From assembly GCA_034770075.1 (NCBI GenBank), contig CM068380.1, positions 25,350,638 to 25,414,637 of the forward strand: a DNA stretch of 64,000 nucleotides, written 5' to 3'. The first letter of the stretch is position 1; every line of letters begins with the position of its first letter. This document shows, in pieces, positions 1-9,577 of the stretch. Under the pieces are notes generated by a model. That model did not search any database, was not told where the DNA came from, and saw only the letters and a list, made by a program, of their open reading frames with translations. The position numbers and the translations under genes are program-made. The DNA comes from Aralia elata. Its lineage: Eukaryota; Streptophyta; Magnoliopsida; Apiales; Araliaceae.

Positions 1-785
1 GCGTTATATCAAAATTTGCACGTTCTTGGTATTCCTCAATTTATTGAATTGCAGAGTGTAAGACCCCAACTTTATGAAATAAAAGTTTATTATTTTTCTT
101 TATGATTATTGTTCTAAACAGTAAAGTGCTTAAATGATATAATATTATAGTTAAGGGTGTTATATGCAAATTATCTGATAAACAGTATGTCAAGAAATAT
201 TCCTTTTGTCGGGGCCGTACGACGGCGCCGAAATAACAAAATATTAGTGGGCTCCACAATGATTAATTGTCGGATACTAGAAATGACAGTATTTTCTATT
301 TTGTCCACAGTATTATCATCTGTAACTGTTGAAATACCCGATATTAAAAAGGAACAGTAAAACATGTTATTCCACAGTCGTACGCATTTTTCCACAATAG
401 AACACGGTGTTGCACATTATTTTATATTATTGATTTAATAATTAATAAAGTAACAATTACACAGTATTTTAATTCAATAATTATTATAGTAGCATATTTA
501 TAGTACTTTTTATTATTTGTCACGACACTGTAACTCATATTATTTGATATGATATTATTGACTGATTAAAAATGGAGTCTAACTTAGGGGTACCTAATTG
601 AAATTATGGAATTCACATGCAATGAACTATTAGTTCACATGAGAGAACTATTGGTTCACATGTAGGGGATGTTATGCAATATTGATAATATTTGAGGGAT
701 TATATTAAAAATAGAGGCAAAGATAGAGGTACTAAAGTGTAATAAGTCGAGCCCTTAATGTGCAATTAATGAAACTTCGTTTTCC

Positions 786-793
786 TATAAATA
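786..793 (+). promoter_or_regulatory. TATA box of the solo LTR
   Basis: TATAAATA lies within a GC-poor stretch and is followed about 45 bp later by a CT-dinucleotide run (about 838-857), as in many plant LTR promoters. It probably marks the U3/R border of the LTR. Whether it is active is unknown. Confidence 0.5.
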
Positions 794-1065
794 GGAAAGA
801 TTATCTTAAGAAAACTTCACACCTTCCTTGCTTATACTTCCTCTCTCTCTCTCTCTAAATTTCTTAAGTTCTCTAAGTGTGCTAGGCTATTGTGAGTATT
901 TGTGAGAATAGTAGTATTGTCCAAGTTAGTAAACTTCATAGAAAGTAACATCCAGTCACTTATTAATGAAGGTAGGGGATATCATTTCTTTTATACTCGT
1001 ATGTAATATCATTTGCGTTCATGTTCGTAAGTGATATTATTTTACTTCATACTCATAAAGGTTGT

Positions 1066-1412
1066 TATTCATTCCGTATTAATTTGTGGGAATAACTTGT
1101 CCGTGCGGATTGACGCATGCTTGGTGAATATCCTTTTGTATTCATTCCTTATTACTCTGAGGGAATAACCTGTATGTACGGAGTGTCGTACCTGGTGAAT
1201 AACCCTTTGTATTGATTCCTTATTAATCTGTGTGTATAACCTGTCCGTATGGATTGGCGCATGCCTGGTGAATAACCCTTTGTATTCATCTGTGGGTATA
1301 ACATGTCCGTGCAGATTGACGCATGCCTGGTGAATAATCCTTCGTATTCATTACTTATTAATCTTTTGTGGAAATAATCTGTCTACGCGGATTATCGCAT
1401 GACGGGTGAAAA
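1066..1412 (+). repeat. Tandem array, about 75-bp unit, five imperfect copies
   Basis: Each unit holds a TATTCATT...TTATTAATCTGTGGGAATAAC part, then a TGTCCGTGCGGATTGACGCATG-like part and CTGGTGAATA. The copies differ by substitutions and small deletions. The array lies in the putative transcribed part of the solo LTR. Confidence 0.75.
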
Positions 1413-1857
1413 TCTATTTGCAGTTTCGTATATTCTTTTATACTCGTATAAAGTATCATTTCTTTTGTACTCTTTAAGAGATATCTTTTTCTTTCATATT
1501 TCTCCATTTATGATAAGAAATCTTTGTTTGTTTCCAAAACCTTATTTTTAAATGGTGAAAATCCCTGAAAATTAGTAGAATATCGTTAATAATTTGTGCT
1601 TCATCTAATATCTTTTCACCTGAATCTTTCTATTTTGTTTTATACGATATAGTGGTATCGTGAATTTTATTCTTGAATATCATTCTTGAATTTGACTCCA
1701 CAATTTGGTCATCATGTTAGCAATTTGGTCGATCTTCGAAACTGGATAAATTAAATTATAAATCTTCAATATTTATTTTTATCCTTAATCTCACTATATT
1801 TATTTTATATCATTGTCATCATCCTCATACTTACATTGTTGTGATAGTTCTATTTAT

Positions 1858-2062
1858 CCCGTAGTGCAAAGATGAACTAGCGTGACATGATTATGACCAA
1901 ACTATGTATTGGTATAATCATGACTTTTGGTGTTACAGACAAAGGCATATGGTGAAAGTTCTCTTTGACCCGTAGTGCAAAGATGAACTGGCGTTTGACA
2001 TGATCATGACCGGTGATGTTACAATTAAATATATCTTTGGAACGTAGTGCAAAGAGAGGCTG
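1858..2062 (+). repeat. Short repeats around CGTAGTGCAAAGA
   Basis: The string CGTAGTGCAAAGA occurs three times (about 1861, 1979 and 2043). The first two copies are followed by related ATGAACT...GACATGAT-ATGACC sequence. It is an internal degenerate repeat of the solo LTR. Confidence 0.5.
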
Positions 2063-2616
2063 TTGAATATAAACTGTTGATTTGGATGTTCATAAACAGG
2101 AACTGTTGATTGGTGTTACAAGGATGAAATATTGGTGGTGAACCTTTAACTTATAGAAGATGGTAGATATTATAATCTACTTGATTATTATATTGGATTG
2201 TTCGTTCCACTGCAGTTGTTATTGTGAACAATTATAATATCTTTAAATCTCTGATTTATTATTGTTGAAGACTAAAGATAATTTATTCTTCATTATCTTA
2301 GTCATGATATTTTCTACTGGCTATTTGTGCTCACCCTTTTTCTTTTTGTTCCATTATTCTCCTCAGGAAAAGAGAATGTAGTGGGGACTAGCCGAAGAAT
2401 GGAGTGATGGTCCGAGACAATAGAAGTATCTCAATACAATATTATTAGTGTGACAATAAGTGTATTGAGAATTTAAGATGTATTTGTATTGTGTTGTCGT
2501 ATTTTGCACGACACTTATTAGTTGTAAATGGAAAAATTCGTATTTGTATTTGTATTTTGTAGAATGTTATTGGCGACTCAAAATGGGTTGTGTGGACCTA
2601 TTTTGGGGGTGTCACA

Positions 2617-3771
2617 CAGAGTATGCCAGTTGTTTCAACTACTCTATTATAAAGTTAATCATGATGGTTGATATTATCCAATCCAAATTTGTTTGATGAG
2701 GATTTTTAATGTTAAGACTGAGGATCAACAACCCTATATTATAAGGAAATTTTTACGTTTTGGCGTGAAAGATTTCATAGTTTTTGTGACTGTTAACTTT
2801 TATAAAAGAGTTCATGGTCCTCATGCATAGAATTCACAGTAATCATAACTGTTAAATTATGTATAATGAGTTCATGGTCCTCATGACCATATATAGAATT
2901 CAAAGCAAATGTGACTATTGAATTTTGTATGATGAGTTCATGGTCCTCATGACTATGTATAAAAGTTTTCAATTATATGACTGTCAAACAGTTATGGGCC
3001 ATATAGTGCTGACTTAAAGGTTGTAGTCAGGCTATATAGTGCTATGGTGAGACTTTAGCGTGTACGAGTCTATAGTCTGTGTAACTGTTAGGTTGCGCTT
3101 CAACAAAGAAATGTTTTTGAAAGTTAAAGAGTTCATGGTCCTTATAACCCCTCAGTAATAATCTAAAGATAAAGATTCTAGTGTTGAAGTTTTTTTTATG
3201 TTGAAAATTTTCTTGACGAGTTGTTCATTTGTTCAAAATATATTTATTCATTGATGAGATTACTTACACAAGTCATTGTGAACTACAGTGAAGTAACATG
3301 TTACATGTCACAAGTACTGCTAGGCTGATCACCTGCAGTACGATCTTAAAGACTTCTTGGTCTTTTATGACCATCCAAGTAACGTAAAGCTGATAATTAC
3401 TTTTCAGTTCGAAATTATTGAATTATTGATTTGAAGTTATTCATTAAATTGTTTATTCTAGTTCCATACTTGCTGAATATTTTTGATACTCACCCTTGTT
3501 GTCATTAACATATTGCAGGTAGAAAAGAATAATAGGACCAGAAAGGTCAAAAGCTAAAAAGTAAGAGAAAGAGAAATCTTGTCAAGGTTACAGATTGGTA
3601 TCAGTGATAAGGTGAAAAGTAAGACTTAAGTTGCGATTCAGGGACGTGGTATGTGATAGAATGTCTAAATAAACTAGTTAAATTAATAAAATATTGATAG
3701 ATATTATGAAAGATGTGTATCATGATGCATCGAATCTGTTGTAGTGAATGCATGGATTTGGGGACGTCACA
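2617..3771 (+). mobile_element. 3' part of an older LTR, interrupted by the solo LTR
   Basis: The sequence ends GGGGACGTCACA at 3771, an LTR-type end. Like the solo LTR, it has an ACTCACCCTT...GCAGGTAGAAAAG stretch shortly before the end. Positions 1-51 are its continuation to the left of the solo LTR insertion. Immediately after 3771 the sequence becomes LINE reverse-transcriptase code, so this LTR entered the LINE. CTATT at 3772-3776 would be its right target duplication; the left one lies outside the window, so I cannot say whether this is a solo LTR or the end of a full element. Confidence 0.6.
2808..3145 (+). repeat. Tandem repeats with GAGTTCATGGTCCTCATG core
   Basis: The core recurs at about 2810, 2870 and 2935, with a weaker copy near 3128. 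The units are about 60-65 bp and hold AGAATTCA and TGACTGTT-like parts. They are internal repeats of the older LTR. Confidence 0.65.
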
Positions 3772-4757
3772 CTATTCGCCAAGATTTTATACAGTGAATT
3801 TATGAGGTTGATTGGACGCATATCATTCAAAGAAACTACAATTTTCCTCTTTGGAATGAGAACACCAAATGACAAATTTATACCTGAAGAGAGTTTACTA
3901 TGTTTATGAAACTGAGTCATCCATTGAAATACTTCATCCTCCATGAATCCCGAAGCTCTCTTGATGTAATTAAAGTTGAAACAGACAGGGTCAGGGGCCT
4001 TTGAACCATCGCACTGATCCACTGCTAGTTTGATCTCCTCTCGTGTCTCTTTCGATCATTAGATCATTAGTGTAACAACAAGTACCTACGATGACTTTTC
4101 GGAGAAGTAACTATAAGAGCACCGCTCGCACACTAAATGTCGCTGGTAGCTAGCAAAATGGAAAAAAAAAGTTGTAATGACAGTTTCATGTTGTGAGTAC
4201 AAATGTTCGATAGATTAGCTTTGTATAGAATTGAGTTATGCTTTTTATGTCCTTAGGGAAAGGTAGAACTTTTTAGAAGTCTGACTCTTCGAGATAGAAT
4301 CCTCAATTAAAAAATTTATTCCAAAAATTCACACCATGATTGATTTAATTTCAAGAAATCTAATTCATCCACTTTAACTAACAATGATCCGAGAGAAATC
4401 TACTTTTATAATTCACTTTAGTTTCAAAACCTAAAATCATCCACTCTTTAGATGCAAAGACTTTTGCTTCTCCGATTATTGGACTCAAACCATGTAAAAA
4501 ACTTTTCTTGTAGAACTGGTTTAAAAAAGCCTACCAAATCGATGAATCTGTTGAAGTCAACCGTCCCTTTAACCATAGAAGAGCAATTTCTTCTTTCTTC
4601 CTTTGATCTTGTAGTGTTGAAGTTTCTATCCACCACCATGGGAATATTCCATTCGATCAAAAAATTGCCTAATTGAGACCAAACCTCCTTCTTCTCAGTT
4701 TTTTCCTGAAGTGCATAAACATTCACTAGACACAATTTTTGTTGTTTTTGTGCCCAC
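3772..4757 (-). mobile_element. LINE remnant: reverse transcriptase start and endonuclease C-terminal part
   Basis: This is the downstream half of a degraded non-LTR retrotransposon. Reading leftward, the minus strand encodes an endonuclease piece (about 4757-4448; VNVYALQ, then VVDRNFNTTR in place of the usual GDFN). A frameshifted linker follows, then the first reverse-transcriptase blocks (about 4022-3776; DGSKAPDP, FNFNYIKR, LIPKRK, RPINLINSLYKILA). The frame breaks off at 3771, where a foreign LTR joins. The partner half lies at 16492 onward, beyond the Athila insertion. Stops and frameshifts show it is dead. Confidence 0.8.
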
Positions 4758-6074
4758 TGTTGCCTATTTTTAAGTCTTAAATAAAAGAGCTCTAACTCAC
4801 GCAAGTATACGTGGTCAACAAGTAATACAGAGAAAGTAGAGTATCGTCCCACAGAGACAGGAATAAATTAAATCACTATGCATCAGTTCTATCACTATAC
4901 TTATTTGCCTAAACTATTGCCTTACTTTTGGTGACAAAATTATTTCTATATCAATTAATAACTAAATATGCAAATACTAACGAAATATATCAAGCTTGGA
5001 ATTAATGGGATCCTAACTTCATTTAATAGTTCATCTAATTACCACTATCAAGCTAGAAGGTTCACATATCACAGAAAAGTAGCCAAGGACACTAAAATAG
5101 ACATAACCATTTGTCAATGCATTATGACCTACTTACATAATATCTATACTTGATAGACACAATGTAATCACCACTATAACCAAAATCACTATATTTCTAT
5201 GTGAAATTGCAATTATATTGATTTTAAGCACAAATCCTTATTTTAACTCTTACGGTGAAACAGTATATTTCTCTCCGATTCACAAAATATTAAGCTATCC
5301 AATTAAGCCTCATATTCGCAAGCTATCATGATTACAATCCATACTTATATATTATTTTTCAATTCCATACAAGTACTGAAGTCGAATGGTGATCAAGCAT
5401 TCATACATGCAAAACAATCATGATAGAAGTTCCTTATAATATGCAAAACAATCTAGCAGTCAAGCTTATAATTAGACTACATATTAAAATTCGTTAGAAT
5501 CCCATAATGGATATTAGTTCATGTCTGAACCAAAAGCCATTATGGGATCAAAACTAAACATGGAGAAATAAACAATCAATTGAAAATAAGAAAAATTAGA
5601 TTGATCAAACCCAATTGAAGAATAAAATCCAAAGTAAAGCTTAACCCACATCAAAATCCAATGCTCGAACAAAAGTAATCCACAGAATATCTCTCTAAAA
5701 AACTATCTCTAGTAAAGTAGAATACACATAATAATAATACTAAAAGTCTCCAAGTTTTTATTCTTCGGGTTTCCTTCTCACTATCGGATCAATATGGACT
5801 AGAATCCTCTTCAGAATTGACTTCTTTTTCCTCCTTCAGCTGGACAAATAGTGCAAAAACGTGGCCTAGCGCTGCTGGCGCTATGTCTGTCCCAGGAATT
5901 TACAAAAATGCCACTAGGTCTATTTTGAGCTCCAAATTTACCCTTTTGCCCCTCCAGCTCCAACCTACAATAAATAAACACAAAAACAAGTAAAATAATA
6001 CTTAAAAAACACTTAAAGACCACAATAATTAAGCCTAACAATACCTGATTCGTAGGTATAAAACCCACTCATCA
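4758..6074 (-). repeat. 3' LTR of the Athila element
   Basis: It is 1,317 bp, begins TGTTGCCTATTTTTAAG on the plus strand and ends CACTCATCA. It has one palindromic GCGCT unit near 5866-5884 where the partner LTR has two. Confidence 0.92.
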
Positions 6075-6087
6075 AATACCCCCAAAC
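6075..6087 (-). promoter_or_regulatory. Polypurine tract of the Athila element
   Basis: The minus strand reads GTTTGGGGGTATT directly before the 3' LTR. This is the expected place for the primer of plus-strand DNA synthesis. Confidence 0.8.
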
Positions 6088-7186
6088 TTAACCAATTGCT
6101 TGTCCTCAAGCAATGCAATGATGCAAATGCAAACTAACTATCATGCCTACGAATCAAACAATCAACCAACACAGTATCTACATCAGGCCTCAAAGATATC
6201 ATACATACTTGAGTAAAATCTCTAACCAATGCACAGTTTCTAACTCCAACCAAGTAGTTAAGTTACACCTGTCATCACCCATGTTGTGCGTGTGTGTATA
6301 TCAATCATTCCAATCAATTACAATTCAAATCCATCACATAATTGACTTCTTAGAAGAAAACTTTCAATGGCAACTCAATTCAACCCGTGAACACAACCAA
6401 TTCAACTGATTCAAGCAACCACTAAGCATAGGGGTATCACGAAGGTTATTTAACACATTTAAATCCTTTTTAAACCCTTCCCCAAGAATTCAAACAGTTT
6501 TTTTTTCTTTTTAATGAGTGCATTTTATGCTCCATCTCATTTTCTTTTGAACGAGTGCGTTTTACGCTCCATCTCGTTCCATGTGTTTATGAGTGAGTGC
6601 GTTTTACGCTCCATCTCAACCCACCACATGTTCCATTCTTCAATTGGGAAAGATTCAAAATTTTCAAATTTCTTTTTTTTTTCACACCCCAAGATTCCCC
6701 CAAACTTAGATTCTTGCTTGTTTTTCATTTAAGGGACGTTTCACCGATATTATCAAGTTTTAACCCAAATCTTCCACCAGAAGAAAATTATACAACAATT
6801 TGAATTAAACTAATCAAAATAATTGATTGTGTGCTTCCCTTATTAACAAAAGTTTCAGACAGGTTATACTTCACTACCTAATCAAAGTCATCACTAAACA
6901 CTAGTTTTCAATTCTTCACAAGTTAAAACCATGAACCCAGTCTTATCATTGGCCACATTAGATACTATATCAATTTATGCTTAATTCATGAAACTACATG
7001 CTTAAAACGCGTAACACAACCTAAACAAATACATGCAACTACCATGCATCATGCAAAAACACAAGAAAACAAAACAAACTATATGCATGAAAACACAAAA
7101 ACTATACCCCCCAAACTGAACAAGACAATGTCCTCATTGAAAAATAAGAAGAGATTAAGAACAGAGGACTCCCCTGATGAAGAACA
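6088..7186. other. Athila spacer between 3' LTR and accessory ORF
   Basis: No coding frame is supported here. It is an A/C-rich plus strand with three copies of a roughly 40-bp unit around GAGTGCGTTTTACGCTCCATCTC (about 6514-6622). Short ORFs across this unit are low-complexity artefacts. Confidence 0.6.
6514..6622. repeat. Three-copy repeat, about 40-bp unit
   Basis: The units share GAGTGCRTTTTAYGCTCCATCTC, with copies starting at about 6514, 6555 and 6596. It lies in the untranslated 3' part of the Athila element. Confidence 0.7.
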
Positions 7187-8422
7187 CTACTCATCATCAC
7201 TGCCATCGGCAGCGTCATCATCATCCTCATCATCCGCATCAGGAGGCGAGTCAGGTGGTGGATAAATAGAAAGAGGAAGAGCTGGTGGAAACTGGAATGG
7301 TCCTGCCAAAGGATTCATCCGTCCAAACATATCTGCCAAGGCTGTCGAACAGTTAACATTATACGCATAAATCTCCGCCTGGCGCTGAGCAAGTCGAGTC
7401 TGCTGTCGAGACATCCGATCAAAACCCCTCTGAATCGATCCTGCCACTAAGTCTATCCGACGAGTATGATGTCGAAGATCCTGTCGGATAGTCTCAACTA
7501 TAGTAGGGGATGGAACAGGATCCTCAACAGGTGGTGGTTGTTCCTGTGCCTGCTCCTGTGCCTGTTGCTGTGGTAGAATGAAACCTAAACCCCGCGGGTG
7601 CGACTCACCTCCACCCCATACTCTGTACCGTCCCATTGCAGCATGATCAATGGGAGGCAATGGGACCTGCATAACTTCATCTTTATCCCACTGGACTCCC
7701 GCTCGACGGCACAAATCAGCGATCAATGAAGGGTGAGGCAGTCCTCCTGTGGTACTTCCCTCAAGCATGTGTATGATAGATTCATGAATTATCTCCCCTA
7801 TATCCACTGTCTTCCCTTTAGCAATGCAGAACAATAACGCCGCCCGCAGATTAATGACATCGCTCATATGGCGGCACGACATCAACTTAGCACAGATAAA
7901 AGCATGCCATGCTTTCCCATATCTACTCAATTTGGCGGATGGAAAGTGCACAACTTCTTGTTGGTCAGACAGCTTCCATTCAGTCCCTGGTTCACAGAGG
8001 GCTTCTATAATCTCAGAATAATCCAAATCCTCTTCCAAGTATTTTGTATAGCCATCCCTGTGAATTTTCTGCAACCCATAATACGCATTAATATTTTTAC
8101 GGCCCACATTTATTTCCTGACCCCGAACCATAATCAGATTCCCATTAGCTTCCTTAGCATTAGCATAAAACTCTCTCACAATATTCACAGTAGCTGGTTC
8201 GGGTTGTGCAGTAAATACCATCCAATTTCGGCTGCGTATCATTTGAGCTAACTCCCCATCTACCCGATCAATAGGTAGCAAGCCACGTTCAGGAATTAGA
8301 GACTTCCCGGAAGACCAATTTTTAAACCTATCACTTGCCTCGGGGCTAACAAATTTCTTCTTATCATACTTTACCACAGTGGATGAACCTGAACTTTCCC
8401 CTCTATGTCTTTTGGGAGCCAT
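7187..8422 (-). CDS. Accessory ORF of Athila element (putative plant transposon protein domain)
   Basis: This is an intact 411-residue ORF between integrase and the 3' LTR, on the element's coding strand. I start at MAPKRHRGES (8422) rather than six codons upstream because the basic KRHR start looks like a true N-terminus. The middle (residues about 30-260) resembles the domain called 'putative plant transposon protein' found in plant retroelement accessory ORFs: FKNWSSGKSLIPERG, EFYANAKEANG, then an INAYYGL-like block and LIADLCRRAGV. After it come a Gln/Pro-rich linker, a helical stretch (QDLRHHTRRID...SRQQTRLAQRQAEI) and a very acidic tail. I see no signal peptide or clear membrane segment, so an envelope role is not supported. 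It is the only unbroken ORF of this element. Confidence 0.8.
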   Translation of the reverse strand: MAPKRHRGESSGSSTVVKYDKKKFVSPEASDRFKNWSSGKSLIPERGLLPIDRVDGELAQMIRSRNWMVFTAQPEPATVNIVREFYANAKEANGNLIMVRGQEINVGRKNINAYYGLQKIHRDGYTKYLEEDLDYSEIIEALCEPGTEWKLSDQQEVVHFPSAKLSRYGKAWHAFICAKLMSCRHMSDVINLRAALLFCIAKGKTVDIGEIIHESIIHMLEGSTTGGLPHPSLIADLCRRAGVQWDKDEVMQVPLPPIDHAAMGRYRVWGGGESHPRGLGFILPQQQAQEQAQEQPPPVEDPVPSPTIVETIRQDLRHHTRRIDLVAGSIQRGFDRMSRQQTRLAQRQAEIYAYNVNCSTALADMFGRMNPLAGPFQFPPALPLSIYPPPDSPPDADDEDDDDAADGSDDE

Positions 8423-9577
8423 TAATAACCAATTAAACACAAGTCAAGACCCAAAAGAACTCAAAATTTCGTTGGGGCAATATGTCAAACACTTGGCGTG
8501 CACACTTGAAAAACCCTTGTTCAATAGTTCCCCCCAAACTTATGAATAAACCAATTTAGCACAATAAAAATTCCCCACAACTTACAAGCATAAAGATAGA
8601 CAATTAGAAATTAAACCCAATCCCAATTGAGTCAACACAAATTCAATTGGGTGCACAATCAAAAACTTGTTCCAAATACTAGCAACTCAAATCTTTAGCC
8701 AACAATTTCAAGTTTGGAGTGATCAATAAAGTAAAGCTTACTTGAAGTTGGAATTACCCATGTGAAAACCTTTAATCCTTCTTGGCTATGGAAGTTCGTT
8801 GGTTGTACTTGTTGAAAGCCGACGGTAGTGGGGACTATGGGTGGGTGATTGTTGATGTTTGATTTGGGGGTGAGTGTTGATGTTTGATTTGGGAAAAAAA
8901 ATGCTTCTATGTAGCAACAATGGAGAGAACTGGGCTAGAGTCGGCTGAAACTAGGTAGATGAAGAACAAAATTGATTTTGGAGTGAAAAGCCTTCAAGAA
9001 TCCCGACTTAGGGTTTTAAAATTTTTTTTTTATGCCGAGTGCTTCTAGCGCTATGTAGTTACTGAAGGGAGCGCTGAAAGCACTATGGTGCAGTGTGTTG
9101 GAGCTTTGGGCAGCGCCGTTGGCGCTATGGGGAGCGCTAATAGCGCTAGGAAGCAATTGTGTGGGCATGGGGCAGCGCTGTTGGCGCTGGCTTCGTATGT
9201 TGACGAGCGCTGCTGGCGCTGGTTATGTACTAAACCGGGCATGATGTAGCGCCAATGGCGCTTGGATGGGCATTTTGTGGGCGCCTCTGGCGCTATGGTC
9301 CAGTAGCTCAAGGCGAGGTGGAGCGCCTCTGGCGCTTTGAGTTTGCTAGGTTGGGCGCCTTTGGCGCTATAAGCACACTTGGTCAATTTTTTTTTTTTGC
9401 CAATTTCAAGTTCCCACCTGCACATACATCAACCCAAGTCCAAAGTTAGTTACAGAATTTTTTATTTTTTTTGAATAAAATAAATTACGAAACAAAAGAT
9501 GAATAAAAGATTAAAATGTTGGGTTGCCTCCCAGATAGCGTTAAGTTATAGTCAATTAGCTTGACTATCTTTGATTC
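8423..9577. other. Athila spacer between accessory ORF and pol
   Basis: There is no gene. The left half is ordinary AT-rich sequence with a short direct repeat (TTGTTGATGTTTGATTTGGG, twice near 8850-8890). The right half holds the GCGCT palindrome cluster listed separately. Confidence 0.6.
9036..9374. repeat. Cluster of GCGCY-NNN-GGCGCT palindromes
   Basis: About nine to ten copies of an imperfect palindrome of the type AGCGCTGTTGGCGCT occur in 340 bp, spaced roughly 25-40 bp. Examples lie at about 9113-9128, 9136-9150, 9174-9189, 9207-9221, 9247-9261, 9280-9294, 9321-9336 and 9354-9369. The same unit occurs once in the 3' LTR and twice in the 5' LTR. The GC content stands out sharply from the surroundings. 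Confidence 0.8.

Larger units (their letters stand above)
57..2616 (+). mobile_element. Solo LTR (2.56 kb), Ty3/gypsy-like
   Basis: The segment starts TGTAAGACCCC and ends GGGGGTGTCACA, the TG...CA ends of an LTR. It is flanked by a perfect 5-bp target duplication CAGAG (52-56 and 2617-2621). No coding sequence and no second LTR lie between, so it is a solo LTR left by recombination between two LTRs. A TATAAATA box at 786-793 sets plus orientation. The family assignment rests only on the style of the LTR ends and is an inference. It sits inside another LTR that ends at 3771. Confidence 0.85.

Noticed and set aside
57..3771. A single 3.7-kb LTR from 57 to 3771
   Set aside because: The CAGAG duplication at 52-56 and 2617-2621 shows that 57-2616 is a separate insertion; the second LTR end at 3771 belongs to the older host LTR.
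7868..8251. Plus-strand frames opposite the Athila accessory ORF
   Set aside because: They are shadows of the minus-strand ORF, which has the better domain match and the right orientation for the element.
7187..8422. Envelope gene of the Athila element
   Set aside because: The position fits, but I see no signal peptide, no membrane segment and no glycoprotein features. The domain looks like the putative plant transposon protein type.
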